64,000 bases of DNA from assembly GCF_001544575.2 (NCBI RefSeq), contig NZ_FCNY02000003.1:248001-312000 (forward strand), read 5' to 3'. Made by a program: the position numbers and the translations under genes. This document shows, one piece after another, positions 25,655 to 34,863 of this stretch. How positions within the stretch are numbered: position 1 is the first letter of the stretch; each line of letters begins with the position of its first letter. This DNA comes from Caballeronia cordobensis. Its GTDB lineage: Bacteria > Pseudomonadota > Gammaproteobacteria > Burkholderiales > Burkholderiaceae. The notes beneath the pieces were generated by a model, which did no database searches, was not told the DNA's origin, and saw only the letters and a list, made by a program, of their open reading frames with translations.

Positions 25655-28005
25655 CGTCTGAATCCGGCACGCGGCGCGAGGATCGCCGAGAACAGCAGCG
25701 CCAGGATCGCACCCGGGCCGACAGTCAGGCCGAAGGTTTTCAGCATCGGCACGCTGGACAGCGCGAGCAGCCCGAAGCCGAGAACGGTCGCGAGATTCGC
25801 GATCACGAGCGACACGAGCGTTTGCGGCGAAATGGCGTTGTCTTCCGCGTGCGCCCGATAGTTGAAGAAGAGCGCATAGTTCGACCCGACCGCGACGATC
25901 AGCAGCATGCCGATCAGATGGAGGATCGTGAGCGACTTGCCCGCCAGCGCGAGCGCCGCGATCACGACGATCACCGCCGCGACGAGCGGCGCGAGCGTGC
26001 GCGCCGCGCGCACCGGCGAGCGCAGCGCGAGCACGAGCAGCACGACGATGGCCGCGAACCCGCCGAGCGAAAGGCGAATGTCCTCGTGCACGTAGTTCTG
26101 ATAGAGGCGGTCGGCTTCGGCTTTCATATCGACGAAAAGCGCGTCCGGCACGTTCGCCGACGCCACCGCCGCGCGGATTTTCTGCGCCTCGACCTCCGAG
26201 CCTTGCGCCGCGCGCAGCGGCAGCATCGCGGTCCAGCGGCCGTCGCGCTCGGTGAGCAGCGAATCGACGGCGAGCGCCATCGACGTGCCTTGCAGATCGG
26301 CGCGGCGCACGAGTGGCTGCGCGCGGGCGGCGTCGGCATCGGCGATGAAGGGCTCGAAAACCACCGGCTTCACGCGGATCGCCTGATCCTTCAGCGCGGC
26401 GGCGAGACGCGCGCGCAAGAGGTCGGCGGGCGGCAGGCTCGCGATGCGCGCACGCTGCGCTGCGTCGCTCGGCAAATAGCGCGCGGGGCTTTCGTAGCCC
26501 GCGATCACGCGTTCGTCGACGAGCGGCTGCAAGCGATGCGCGACCGCTTCCGCGCGTTCGAGCGCCGTCTGCTCGTTCGCCGCCTGCACCACGACGAGAT
26601 AGCGCACGTCCGGCGCGCCGACGTCCGCGCGCAGGCGTTCGTCGAGATCCTGGCTCGCCTTCGGCACCGGGCTCAGCGCCGACAATTCCTGGCTCCACAG
26701 ACCATGCCGCTGCATGAGCAGCGCCGCGACGGCCAGGAGCAGCAGCACGGCGAGCGCCCCGCGCAGGCGCGACGCCCGCGCCGCGAAGCGTGCGAGCAGA
26801 TTGCCGAGGTGCGACACATCGCGGATCGCGAAGCCTTGCGGCAGCAGATGCGGCAGCACGAAGCGCGTGACGATGCCCGCCGTCGCCAGACCGACGATCG
26901 AATACAGCCCGAGTTGCACGAGGCCCGGAAATCCGGAGAAGAGCATCGACGCGAAGCCGCAGATCGACGTGAGCACGCCGAGACGGATCGTCGGCCAGAA
27001 ACCGGCGACCCAGTCTTTCAGCGACTCGCGTCTTTGCACGCCCGCCGACTGCACGAAGAGATAAATCGAGTAATCGACGGCCTCGCCGATCAGCGTCGTG
27101 CCGAACCCGAGCGTGAGGCCATGCACGGTGCCGAACGCGACGCTCACCGCGGCGACGCCCGCCGCCACGCCGGACAGCACCGGCATCAGGCCGAGCAGCA
27201 GCGTCGGCACCGAGCGATACACCGCGAGCAGCAGCACGACGATCAGCACGATGCTCGCGGCCGACAGCCAGCGCACGTCGCGCATGATCGTGTCGCGCGT
27301 TTCGACGGCGAACACGCCGGGGCCCGTCATCGACAGCCGGTACGACGGCGCAACCGCTGCGAACGCATCGTGGATCGCGGCAATCGCGGACGCCTGCGCG
27401 TCGGTGTCGGAACCGGCGCTCGCGGTTTGCGCAAGCAGCACGGCGCGCTGGCCGTCGCGCGACACCCACACGCCCTCGCGCATCGAAGGCTGCGCGCCGC
27501 TGTCCAGCTGACTGACGAGCGCGGTGACTTCGCCGGTCGGATCGTGCGGCAGCAAGTCCTTCGCCATCATGCCGGCCGATGAGCTCAGCAGATCGAGGCT
27601 GTCCGCGAGCGCGTCTTTCAGGCCGGCCACGCTGAAGCGCTCGGGCGTCACCGCCGGACTCAGCTGATAGCGATGCTCGAACACGAAACGCTCGTCGCGC
27701 GCCTGTCCGACCGGCTCGCCGTTATTGACGGCGGAAAAGCGCTTGTCGGCGCGCAGCTTCGCCGCAACCTTGCGCGACGCGTCCGCGCGGCCCTTCGCAT
27801 CGCCGCCCTCGATGCCGACGAGAATCAGCCGCGACACCAGTCCGTCGCGCAACTGCTCGACGAGCACGCGCTGCTGCTCGCTCGGCGAGCGCGGCAGGAA
27901 CGCGGAGAGATCGGCGGAAAAATTCGTGCGGGCGATCACGCCCGCGCACAGCGCGAGCAGGCACAGCCAGACGATTACGGCCGGCTCGCGAAGAACGGCG
28001 CGCAT
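25651..28005 (-). CDS. MMPL/RND-superfamily lipid exporter
   Basis: 784-aa inner-membrane exporter with two internal repeats, each a transmembrane helix followed by a large periplasmic loop and a block of five helices (blocks around residues 230-400 and 610-780). Its relatives (COG4258) are encoded in aryl polyene and flexirubin clusters, where they are thought to carry the acyl product across the envelope. It overlaps the deacetylase by 4 nt and is followed upstream by a LolA-like gene, which supports an export route to the outer membrane. Confidence 0.9.
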   Translation of the reverse strand: MRAVLREPAVIVWLCLLALCAGVIARTNFSADLSAFLPRSPSEQQRVLVEQLRDGLVSRLILVGIEGGDAKGRADASRKVAAKLRADKRFSAVNNGEPVGQARDERFVFEHRYQLSPAVTPERFSVAGLKDALADSLDLLSSSAGMMAKDLLPHDPTGEVTALVSQLDSGAQPSMREGVWVSRDGQRAVLLAQTASAGSDTDAQASAIAAIHDAFAAVAPSYRLSMTGPGVFAVETRDTIMRDVRWLSAASIVLIVVLLLAVYRSVPTLLLGLMPVLSGVAAGVAAVSVAFGTVHGLTLGFGTTLIGEAVDYSIYLFVQSAGVQRRESLKDWVAGFWPTIRLGVLTSICGFASMLFSGFPGLVQLGLYSIVGLATAGIVTRFVLPHLLPQGFAIRDVSHLGNLLARFAARASRLRGALAVLLLLAVAALLMQRHGLWSQELSALSPVPKASQDLDERLRADVGAPDVRYLVVVQAANEQTALERAEAVAHRLQPLVDERVIAGYESPARYLPSDAAQRARIASLPPADLLRARLAAALKDQAIRVKPVVFEPFIADADAARAQPLVRRADLQGTSMALAVDSLLTERDGRWTAMLPLRAAQGSEVEAQKIRAAVASANVPDALFVDMKAEADRLYQNYVHEDIRLSLGGFAAIVVLLVLALRSPVRAARTLAPLVAAVIVVIAALALAGKSLTILHLIGMLLIVAVGSNYALFFNYRAHAEDNAISPQTLVSLVIANLATVLGFGLLALSSVPMLKTFGLTVGPGAILALLFSAILAPRAGFRR

Positions 28006-28012
28006 GCCGGGC

Positions 28013-28597
28013 CTAATGCGCCGACGCGTCTTGCAGGCGCATCAGCGAACGGTCGCCGTCGGCCTGCTTGATCTCGACGCGCGCCAGCGCCGCGCCCGTG
28101 CCGGCGAGCGTGATCGAACTGACTTTCTGCTTCATGCGCGAATCGATCGGCACGAGCGTCAGGGTCCAGTCGTCGCCACGGCCCGAGATCGACACCGTGT
28201 AGGCCTCTTCCAGCGCGAAACGGTTGCCGGCGAGCGTCGCGCGGATGCTTTCGATGAACGCGCCCAGCTCCGGATAATTGCGCAGCGGAATCGTGACCTT
28301 GCGGCCGTTGCGATCGACGGTGAGCATGTCGCCGTCGACGACGAGATTTTCGGGTTTCGGGCTGACCGTGTGCTTTTCCAGATGATCCGGCGCGACGAAC
28401 ACGAGTTCGCCCGACGATTCGAGCGGCTCCTGCGCGATCTTCAGATAACGCGTCTCGGTGAAGCGCGCGCGGCCGGACTTCTTCGCGCCGAGCGTGTTCA
28501 TCAGGCGATCGAGCGTCCAGGGCGTGTCGGCGGCGACGGCCATCATCGATGAAGCGCCGAGAACGGCGGCGGTCAGGACCGCGGCGAAAACTCGCAT
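28013..28597 (-). CDS. LolA-like periplasmic carrier
   Basis: 194-aa secreted protein with a signal peptide (about residues 1-22, ending AVAADTP) and the LolA/LolB-type beta fold (COG2834-like). Such proteins in polyene clusters are proposed to shuttle the lipid product across the periplasm, by analogy with lipoprotein sorting. It is the gene before the MMPL exporter and 4 nt after the acyltransferase gene. No catalytic motif is expected. Confidence 0.85.
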   Translation of the reverse strand: MRVFAAVLTAAVLGASSMMAVAADTPWTLDRLMNTLGAKKSGRARFTETRYLKIAQEPLESSGELVFVAPDHLEKHTVSPKPENLVVDGDMLTVDRNGRKVTIPLRNYPELGAFIESIRATLAGNRFALEEAYTVSISGRGDDWTLTLVPIDSRMKQKVSSITLAGTGAALARVEIKQADGDRSLMRLQDASAH

Positions 28598-28601
28598 AAG
28601 C

Positions 28602-29576
28602 TCAGGAATCCCTCGCGACTTTCTGCAGAACGGCGCTGGTCGCGTGCGCGGGAGCCTGCGCGGCGTTCGCCTGCCAGAAGTCGAAATAATTGAACCAGTT
28701 GTACGGCGCGGCCCGGCAGTATTTTTCCAGCAGCGCGACGTAACGCGTCAACGCGGCATCGACGGCGGCGGCGCGGTCGCGACGCTCGATCGTCGAAAAA
28801 TCGGCGAGCGTTTCGAAGTGGATGTCGTAGCGGTTTCCGCCGAGATACAGCCCCGTCATGAAGACGACCGGACGCCGCAGCACCGCCGCCATGTGCAGCG
28901 GCCCGAGCGGAAACGCGGCGCTCGCGCCGAGAAAATCGCGTTCCGCGAGCGCGTCGCCGGCCTGGCGCAGCGTGCGGTCGGCGAGCATGCCGACGAGACT
29001 GCCCGCATCCAGCCGCTCGCGCACTTTCAGCATGGCATCGACTTTACCGAGGCCGATCACGTCGTGATGCGCGGCCGGATTCACGGCGGCGAGAATCGCG
29101 TTGATCTTGCGCGCGTTCTCCTCGTACATCGTGATGGCGATGCGGATATGCGGCTGCGCCCGGCCGATCGCGCGCACGACCTCGAAGCTGCCGAGATGCG
29201 CGCCCATCAGAAACGCGCCGCGTCCATCGGCGAGCGCGGCTTCGACATGCTCGACGCCATGTGTGCGGATATCGAACAGATCGAAGCGCTCGTTGAGCAG
29301 ATAGATGCGGTCGTGAATCGTCGATGCGAACGAAAACACATGGCGATAGCCGTCGCGCCAGCCCGCATGCCGTCCGAGCGCGCGGTTCAGATAAGCGCGC
29401 GATGCACGCCGCGCGCGCGGCGCGAAGACCACGAAATACGCGGTGATGATGCGCAGCAGCACGCGCCCCGCGCGCCGGCCGAAGCGCAGCGAGATCCACG
29501 TCATGAAGCGCAGCAGCGCGAGGTTGCTGCGCTCCTGGCGGTCGGCCCAGTCGTCGCGGTTGCGCGGTTTGTTCAC
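28602..29576 (-). CDS. LpxL/HtrB-family acyltransferase
   Basis: 324-aa membrane-associated acyltransferase of the lipid A biosynthesis family. The H-x4-E active-site motif is seen as HLGSFE. The start is GTG at 29576, overlapping the AMP-ligase stop as GTGA; the longer open frame runs into that gene. It would attach the polyene acyl chain, or a fatty acyl chain, to a lipid or sugar acceptor. It is located between the ligase/dehydratase fusion and the LolA-like gene. Confidence 0.88.
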   Translation of the reverse strand: MNKPRNRDDWADRQERSNLALLRFMTWISLRFGRRAGRVLLRIITAYFVVFAPRARRASRAYLNRALGRHAGWRDGYRHVFSFASTIHDRIYLLNERFDLFDIRTHGVEHVEAALADGRGAFLMGAHLGSFEVVRAIGRAQPHIRIAITMYEENARKINAILAAVNPAAHHDVIGLGKVDAMLKVRERLDAGSLVGMLADRTLRQAGDALAERDFLGASAAFPLGPLHMAAVLRRPVVFMTGLYLGGNRYDIHFETLADFSTIERRDRAAAVDAALTRYVALLEKYCRAAPYNWFNYFDFWQANAAQAPAHATSAVLQKVARDS

Positions 29577-31306
29577 GATGCGTGCGCGTCCGTGGCGGTG
29601 GTGGTCGTTGCTGTCGCCGTTGCGGTTTCCGATGAAGCGGCGAGCGCACCGCTCGCCACCGCGCGTTCGCCGGCCCGGATCGTGAAGCGGATCGCGCCGC
29701 TCGCCGCCGTTTCGTAGGCGATATCGAGCGCCTCGCCCGGCGCGGCCGGGCTCAGGAATTTCGCCGATTCGATCCGGCACGCGTCGAAGCGTCTGCCGAG
29801 CGCCGCGCCGATCGCATCGAGCGCGTGGTCGAGCAGGACCACGCCCGGCACGATCGGGTGTCCGGGGAAATGTCCGGCGAGCGCGGGATGTTCGGGCGGC
29901 ACGGTGAACCTGAGCGCCGTGCGGCGCTGGCGTTCGGTTTCGATCAGCTTCGTCAGCACTTCGCGCGGCAGCTTGCCCGTCGCGTTGCGCGGCAGCGAAT
30001 CGACGAAGAGCAGCGGCCGCGGCATGAACGCGGCGTCGATGCGCTCGCGCAACGCGCGCTGCAAGCCGGCTGCGTCCAGTCCGGGCGCGACCACGACGGC
30101 CATCAGGCGGCGCACCGGCTCGCTATCGGACCCGCTTTCGTCCGGCATGTGAAACACGCCGTCGACGACGCCCGGCACCGCGTTCAACTGATGATTCAGA
30201 TACGCGAGCGACGTGCGCTTGCCCGCGATATTGATGAGATCCGCCTTGCGTCCGTGCAGCAGAAAATGCGCGCCGTCGATGAGTTCGAGCGCGTCGCCCA
30301 TCGGCACCGGCACTTCGACGTGGCCGCCGGACGCCCACATCGTCTGTTCGCCGGCATCGTCGGCGCGCGGCGTCAGCGCGATATCGGGGAACAACTCCCA
30401 CGCGGCCGTTTGCGCGGTGCGGCGCGTCGCGATCTGGCCCGTTTCGGTGCTGCCGTAGATTTCCATGAGCGGCGCTTGCAGGCGCGCTTCGGCATCGAGC
30501 GCGAGCTTTTCCGAAAGCGGCGCGGTCGCCGACAGCACCAGCGACGCGCGCGGCAGCGCTTCGTCGTTCGCGAACAGCGCGCGAAGGTGAATGGGCGAGC
30601 TCACGAGCACGCGCGGCTCGGGAATGGCGTCGAGTTCCGCGCGGATATCGACGGGATAGAACGGCTGGCGGTTGCTGAACGCGAGACCGCCGAGCAGCGC
30701 GAGCAGCACGGTCGATTCGAAGCCGTACATGTGCTGCGGCGGCACCGTGCCGATGAGCGTCGCGCGCGCATCGCCGAGCAGGTTCAGGCGCGCCGCCGCC
30801 GCGCGCACGTTCTTCACCAGAAAGCCCCACGTCTTGCGATGCGGCACCGGCGCGCCGGTCGAGCCGGACGTGAACACGTAAGCCACGACGCGCGCGCCGT
30901 CGATATGCGGCACGGTCGCTTCGCCATCGCCATCGGCCGGGGCGCGGAGGGCGTCGGGATAACGGAAGCGCGGCAGGTCGATCGCACAATCGTCGCTGTC
31001 GTGCAGGCAGAAGGCGTCCGGCGCGAACGAGGCGAGGGCGCGCACCATTTCCGGCGTGTGCGTGGACGGCAGAAGGCTCGTCTTGCCCGCGACGAGCGTC
31101 GCGCACAGGCTTACCGTGAAGCGGTACCGGTCCGTGCAGACGTTGAACACGTGGCCGCCTTCGGGCAGCGCGGCGGCGAGCGCCCGCACGTCGGCGAGAA
31201 ACGCGCGCACGCTGACGGGCGTGCCGTCGCGCCAGGCGATCGTTTGATCCGGCGACGCGTGGAAAACCAGCGGAAAGGTCTGCATGGGCGGTGAGTTCGT
31301 CGGCAT
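29573..31306 (-). CDS. Acyl-AMP ligase fused to a FabA/Z-like dehydratase
   Basis: 577-aa two-domain protein. Residues about 10-460 are an adenylating enzyme: P-loop FTSGSTGAPVPHRK (145-158), YGSTETG (284-290) and catalytic lysine in PRNATGKLPRE (445). Residues about 468-577 are a hotdog dehydratase with HFPGHPIVPG (479-488). In many aryl polyene clusters these are separate ligase and dehydratase genes; here they are one polypeptide. It would load an aromatic or other acid onto ACP and dehydrate chain intermediates. The C-terminus ends in a low-complexity Ala/Thr run. The ATG overlaps the previous stop by one base (TAATG). Confidence 0.9.
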   Translation of the reverse strand: MPTNSPPMQTFPLVFHASPDQTIAWRDGTPVSVRAFLADVRALAAALPEGGHVFNVCTDRYRFTVSLCATLVAGKTSLLPSTHTPEMVRALASFAPDAFCLHDSDDCAIDLPRFRYPDALRAPADGDGEATVPHIDGARVVAYVFTSGSTGAPVPHRKTWGFLVKNVRAAAARLNLLGDARATLIGTVPPQHMYGFESTVLLALLGGLAFSNRQPFYPVDIRAELDAIPEPRVLVSSPIHLRALFANDEALPRASLVLSATAPLSEKLALDAEARLQAPLMEIYGSTETGQIATRRTAQTAAWELFPDIALTPRADDAGEQTMWASGGHVEVPVPMGDALELIDGAHFLLHGRKADLINIAGKRTSLAYLNHQLNAVPGVVDGVFHMPDESGSDSEPVRRLMAVVVAPGLDAAGLQRALRERIDAAFMPRPLLFVDSLPRNATGKLPREVLTKLIETERQRRTALRFTVPPEHPALAGHFPGHPIVPGVVLLDHALDAIGAALGRRFDACRIESAKFLSPAAPGEALDIAYETAASGAIRFTIRAGERAVASGALAASSETATATATTTTATDAHAS

Positions 31307-31959
31307 TACTGCGCCTCGCTGCGGCGCATCTGCATCGAATGCGTGTAAGCGCGCACGGCGTCCATGATGCTCGACGGCTCCATGTCCGGCAGCGCGACGC
31401 GGCGGCACGCATATTCGGCGACGAACATCAGTCCGACCGCCGGCAGCGCGAGATAGTTGGCGAAGGTGGACCACGCGACGAGCGGCGCGCACGCGAACAG
31501 CAGCGTCGACACGAGCGCCGTCGCGATGAAAAAGAGCGTCCACGCGACGGTGACGCGGCGCGTATAGCGCGCGACGCGCGCGTCGAGCCTGCCGTGGACC
31601 ATCGTCGCGAACTGGGTGCAGAGCGGCTCGCGGCCGGCGGCGAGCGTGCGCCCGAACATCCACGCGAGCGCGAGATTGAAGCACGCGTGCTCCAGCCACA
31701 GGCCCCAGCCGAAATGCGCGGTGAGCGGGGCGCGCGCGAGCCACAGCGCGGCGCACGCCAGCGCCCAGAGCGGCAGCAGCCAAGCGCGCGCAGTCGAGCG
31801 CGTGGCGCCGTTCAGCGTGACGAGCAGGAGCGGCGCAAGCACGAGCGCGAGCCCGAGGCCGTGCGCGCCCGGCGTGGACGCCGCGTGATGCGCGGCGAGC
31901 TGGTACGCGACGATCGCCGCCACGACGCCGGCCGCCCGGAGAAAGCGGGCGGCGCTCAT
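31306..31959 (-). CDS. Polytopic membrane protein of polyene cluster (COG4648-like)
   Basis: 217-aa inner-membrane protein with about five or six hydrophobic segments and a charged loop around YTRRVT. Proteins of this kind stand next to the AMP-ligase in aryl polyene clusters; their function is unknown. The ATG at 31959 begins MSAARFLRA. The open frame extends further upstream but without membrane-protein character. It is the first gene of the left-going arm, facing the ACP gene across 443 nt. Confidence 0.8.
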   Translation of the reverse strand: MSAARFLRAAGVVAAIVAYQLAAHHAASTPGAHGLGLALVLAPLLLVTLNGATRSTARAWLLPLWALACAALWLARAPLTAHFGWGLWLEHACFNLALAWMFGRTLAAGREPLCTQFATMVHGRLDARVARYTRRVTVAWTLFFIATALVSTLLFACAPLVAWSTFANYLALPAVGLMFVAEYACRRVALPDMEPSSIMDAVRAYTHSMQMRRSEAQ

Positions 31960-32402
31960 CGGCGCGGACCCGCGCCGCGCGGCGCGTATGAAAGAAGGAA
32001 AAAGGTACGCAACATGGGATGCGGCTGCGGCGCTCTTTGTGAACGCTCGGTTGTTGAACAAAAATGCGGCAGTCGCCCGCCTGACGATCATTTTCTCGCG
32101 CGGGTGCGCGCCCGGTCTGTAACCGATTGTTCGAGGATCTTACATTCGTCAGACCGGCGAATTTTACCCTACTGGCGTGGCCCCCCGACCCGTGGGGGAA
32201 GCCGCTGATTTTTCTCAAAAATATCGTGTCGTGGCGCACCGCACGGCCCGTTACCTTTACTACTAGGCGTCCCAAGGGGCTTCGTCTAGAATTTCGCCAC
32301 CGCAATTATCTAGATAAAGACGGCCGGCAGCGTGCGGAGAACGCGGGGCGCACGGTTTCCGGGCGACCCTCGCCGCGCGTTTTCGCGCCGGTTGTACACA
32401 CG
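31960..32402. promoter_or_regulatory. Divergent promoter region of the polyene cluster
   Basis: 443 nt with no convincing gene between the left-going and right-going arms. It is noticeably more AT-rich than its surroundings around 32030-32290 and holds poly-A/T patches, as expected for two divergent promoters. I could not assign -10/-35 boxes or an operator with confidence. An open frame from 32127 reads in phase into the ACP gene but has no coding character. Confidence 0.5.
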
Positions 32403-32663
32403 ATGAATGAACTGGAAAGAGAGCTCGCCGAGCTGATCGTCGCCGAACTGAACCTCGAAGACGTCGATCCCAAGGCCGTCTCGGCCGATACGCGCCTGTA
32501 CGAAGAGGGGTTCGGACTCGATTCCATCGACATCCTGGAAATCGCGCTCCTCATCTCGAAGAAGTACGGCTTCGAACTGCGCTCGGACAATCCCGACAAC
32601 CAGAAAATCTTCGCGAACCTGGGCGCGCTCGCGGCGCACGTCGCCGCGCATCGCACGCGATAA
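32403..32663 (+). CDS. Acyl carrier protein
   Basis: 86-aa carrier protein. The phosphopantetheine attachment site is GLDSIDILE with the serine near residue 42. It starts the right-going arm and would carry the polyene chain between ligase, ketosynthase, reductase and dehydratases. Known aryl polyene clusters usually have two ACP genes; I found only this one in the window. The ATG at 32403 lacks a strong ribosome site but matches the ACP N-terminus. Confidence 0.92.
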   Translation: MNELERELAELIVAELNLEDVDPKAVSADTRLYEEGFGLDSIDILEIALLISKKYGFELRSDNPDNQKIFANLGALAAHVAAHRTR

Positions 32664-32810
32664 CGCGCGTCGCGGCGTCGTGCGCCGAATGCGTCGGCAG
32701 CCGCTGTCATGCGACTGAAATCCGCCGCATCGAGACTGGACAAGGCGCACGCGCGTGCGACGCGTTGCGGCGACACATGAAAACGGAGTGCAATCGATGA
32801 CGGGAGCCCC

Positions 32811-33527
32811 ATGCGCGCGCTCGTGACGGGCGGCAGCGGCGCAATCGGCCAGGCGGTGAGCCGGTCGCTCGCGGCCGCCGGACACGAAGTGTGGATTCAC
32901 GCGAACGGCGGCGTCGATCGCGCGGAAAGCTGCGCGCAAGCCATTCGCGCGGCGGGCGGGGCAGCGCATGTCATCGTTTTCGACGTGACCGATCCCGATG
33001 CGACGGAAACCGCGCTCGCGCGCATTCTGGCCGACGGCCCCGTCCAGATTCTCGTGAACAACGCGGGCATCCACGACGACGCGCCCATGGCCGGCATGAC
33101 GCACCGGCAATGGAAGCGCGTGCTCGACGTGACGCTCGACGGCTTTTTCAACGTCACGCAGCCGCTTTTGATGCCGATGATCCGCACGCGCTGGGGCCGC
33201 ATCGTCAACATGTCGTCGCTGTCGGGTCTGATGGGCAATCGCGGGCAGGTGAACTACGCGGCGGCGAAGGCCGGGCTGATCGGCGCGACGCGTGCGCTCG
33301 CGCAGGAACTGGCGTCGCGCGGCATCACGGTGAATGCGGTCGCGCCCGGCGTCATCGATTCGCCCATGCTCGGCGCGGCGTTTCCGCCCGAGCGCATCAA
33401 GCAACTGGTGCCGGCGCAGCGCGCGGGCACGGCCGAGGAAATCGCCGGCATGGTGGCCTATCTCGTCTCGGACGCGGCGGCCTATGTCACCGGCCAGGTA
33501 TTGTCGGTCAACGGCGGAATCGCCTGA
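32811..33527 (+). CDS. 3-oxoacyl-ACP reductase (FabG-like SDR)
   Basis: 238-aa short-chain dehydrogenase. The cofactor motif TGGSGAIGQA (near residue 5) and the catalytic S/Y/K set (SSLSG, Y-AAAK) are present, along with the NNAG motif. It reduces the 3-keto group with NADPH during polyene elongation. The CGGGAG ribosome site precedes the ATG. The next gene begins 16 nt downstream, so the arm is one operon. The 147-nt gap after the ACP gene holds nothing I can identify. Confidence 0.93.
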   Translation: MRALVTGGSGAIGQAVSRSLAAAGHEVWIHANGGVDRAESCAQAIRAAGGAAHVIVFDVTDPDATETALARILADGPVQILVNNAGIHDDAPMAGMTHRQWKRVLDVTLDGFFNVTQPLLMPMIRTRWGRIVNMSSLSGLMGNRGQVNYAAAKAGLIGATRALAQELASRGITVNAVAPGVIDSPMLGAAFPPERIKQLVPAQRAGTAEEIAGMVAYLVSDAAAYVTGQVLSVNGGIA

Positions 33528-33543
33528 AAACGGAGGAACACGG

Positions 33544-34863
33544 ATGAGCGAAGCGACGCAAGCCTGGGACGTCGTCGTGATCGGCGGCGGTCCGGCCGGT
33601 TCGACGGCGGCGACGCTGCTCGCGGACCGCGGCTATCGCGTGCGGGTGCTGGAGAAGGCGCGGCATCCGCGCTTTCATATCGGCGAATCGCTGCTGCCGG
33701 CGAATCTGCGGCTCTTCGAGAAGCTCGGCGTCGGAGACGAGGTGCGCGCGATCGGCATGGTCAAGCGCGCGGCCGAATTCGTGTCGCCGCAGCATGGCAA
33801 CCGCACGCAGCGCTTTCTGTTCGCCGATGCGTGGGACAAGTCGATGCCGAGCGCGTATCAGGTGCGCCGCTCCGAGCTCGACGAGATCCTGCTGCGCAAC
33901 GCGGCGAAGCACGGCGCGCACGTGAGCGAAGGCTGCCGCGCGCGCGAGGTCGCGTTCGCGCCTGACCATTCCAGCGCGACGATCGGCGTCGAGCACGACG
34001 ATGGCCGCATCGAGCAGGTGCGGGCGCGTTTCGTCGTCGATGCATCGGGCCGGGACACGCTGCTCGCGAATCAGTTCAAGACCAAGCGCCGCAACGAACG
34101 CCATAACTCGTCGGCGCTGTACGGCCATTTCAGGAACGCGCGGCGCAACGAGGGCGAGCACGAGGGCAACATCACCGTGTTCTGGTTCGAGCACGGCTGG
34201 TTCTGGTTCATTCCGCTCGCCGACGGCGCGACGAGCATCGGCGCGGTCGTGTGGCCGGCGTATCTGAAGCGGCGTCCGAAGGGCACGTCGGTGGAAGCGT
34301 ACTTTCGCGAGACGATCGCGCTGTGCGGGCCGCTCGCCGAGCGCCTGAAAGACGCCGAACTGATCAGCGAGGTCCACGCGACAGGCAACTATGCCTACAC
34401 CGGCGACATGACGCACGGGCGCAACTTCCTGCTGCTCGGCGATGCGTTCGCGTTCATCGACCCGGTGTTCTCGTCCGGCGTGATGCTCGCGATGCAAAGC
34501 GCGTTCGCGGGCGCGGAAGCGATCGACGAGGCGCTCTCGAATCCGGCCCGCGCGCAAGCCGCGCTCGCCAAGTTCGACCGCGACGTGCGCCACGGCCCGC
34601 GCGAGTTCTCGTGGTTCATCTACCGCATGACCTCGCCGACGATGCGCAATCTCTTCATGGGCCCGAGAAACCCGCTGCGCATGAAAGAAGCGCTGCTGTC
34701 GCTGCTCGCGGGCGATATTTTCGGCACCACGCCCATCTGGCATTCGCTGCGCGCGTTCAAGGGCATCTACTACGCCACCGCGCTCCTCGACTGGCGCAAT
34801 TCGCTGCGCGCCTACCGCATGCGCCGCCGCAATCTGAGCGAAGCGGAGTCGCCCGCAAATTGA
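33544..34863 (+). CDS. FAD-dependent halogenase-like oxidoreductase
   Basis: 439-aa flavoprotein with a Rossmann GxGxxG motif (residues 14-19), a GESLLP segment (47-52) and a WFWFIP segment at 219-224 that fits the WxWxIP signature of flavin-dependent halogenases. A lysine at about residue 74 (MVKRAAEF) is near where the catalytic lysine is expected. Members also include non-halogenating hydroxylases and reductases. In xanthomonadin-type pigments the aryl ring is halogenated, so a halogenase is plausible. GGAGG precedes the ATG. The gene overlaps the MipA gene (TGATG). Confidence 0.82.
   Translation: MSEATQAWDVVVIGGGPAGSTAATLLADRGYRVRVLEKARHPRFHIGESLLPANLRLFEKLGVGDEVRAIGMVKRAAEFVSPQHGNRTQRFLFADAWDKSMPSAYQVRRSELDEILLRNAAKHGAHVSEGCRAREVAFAPDHSSATIGVEHDDGRIEQVRARFVVDASGRDTLLANQFKTKRRNERHNSSALYGHFRNARRNEGEHEGNITVFWFEHGWFWFIPLADGATSIGAVVWPAYLKRRPKGTSVEAYFRETIALCGPLAERLKDAELISEVHATGNYAYTGDMTHGRNFLLLGDAFAFIDPVFSSGVMLAMQSAFAGAEAIDEALSNPARAQAALAKFDRDVRHGPREFSWFIYRMTSPTMRNLFMGPRNPLRMKEALLSLLAGDIFGTTPIWHSLRAFKGIYYATALLDWRNSLRAYRMRRRNLSEAESPAN

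Noticed and set aside
24842..27469. 875-aa single frame joining MMPL shadow and deacetylase
   Set aside because: The real deacetylase begins at an ATG overlapping the MMPL stop (25654); the upstream part is a shadow.
25438..27582. 714-aa antisense frame over the MMPL gene
   Set aside because: Arg-rich low-complexity shadow of a well-supported exporter gene in high-GC DNA.
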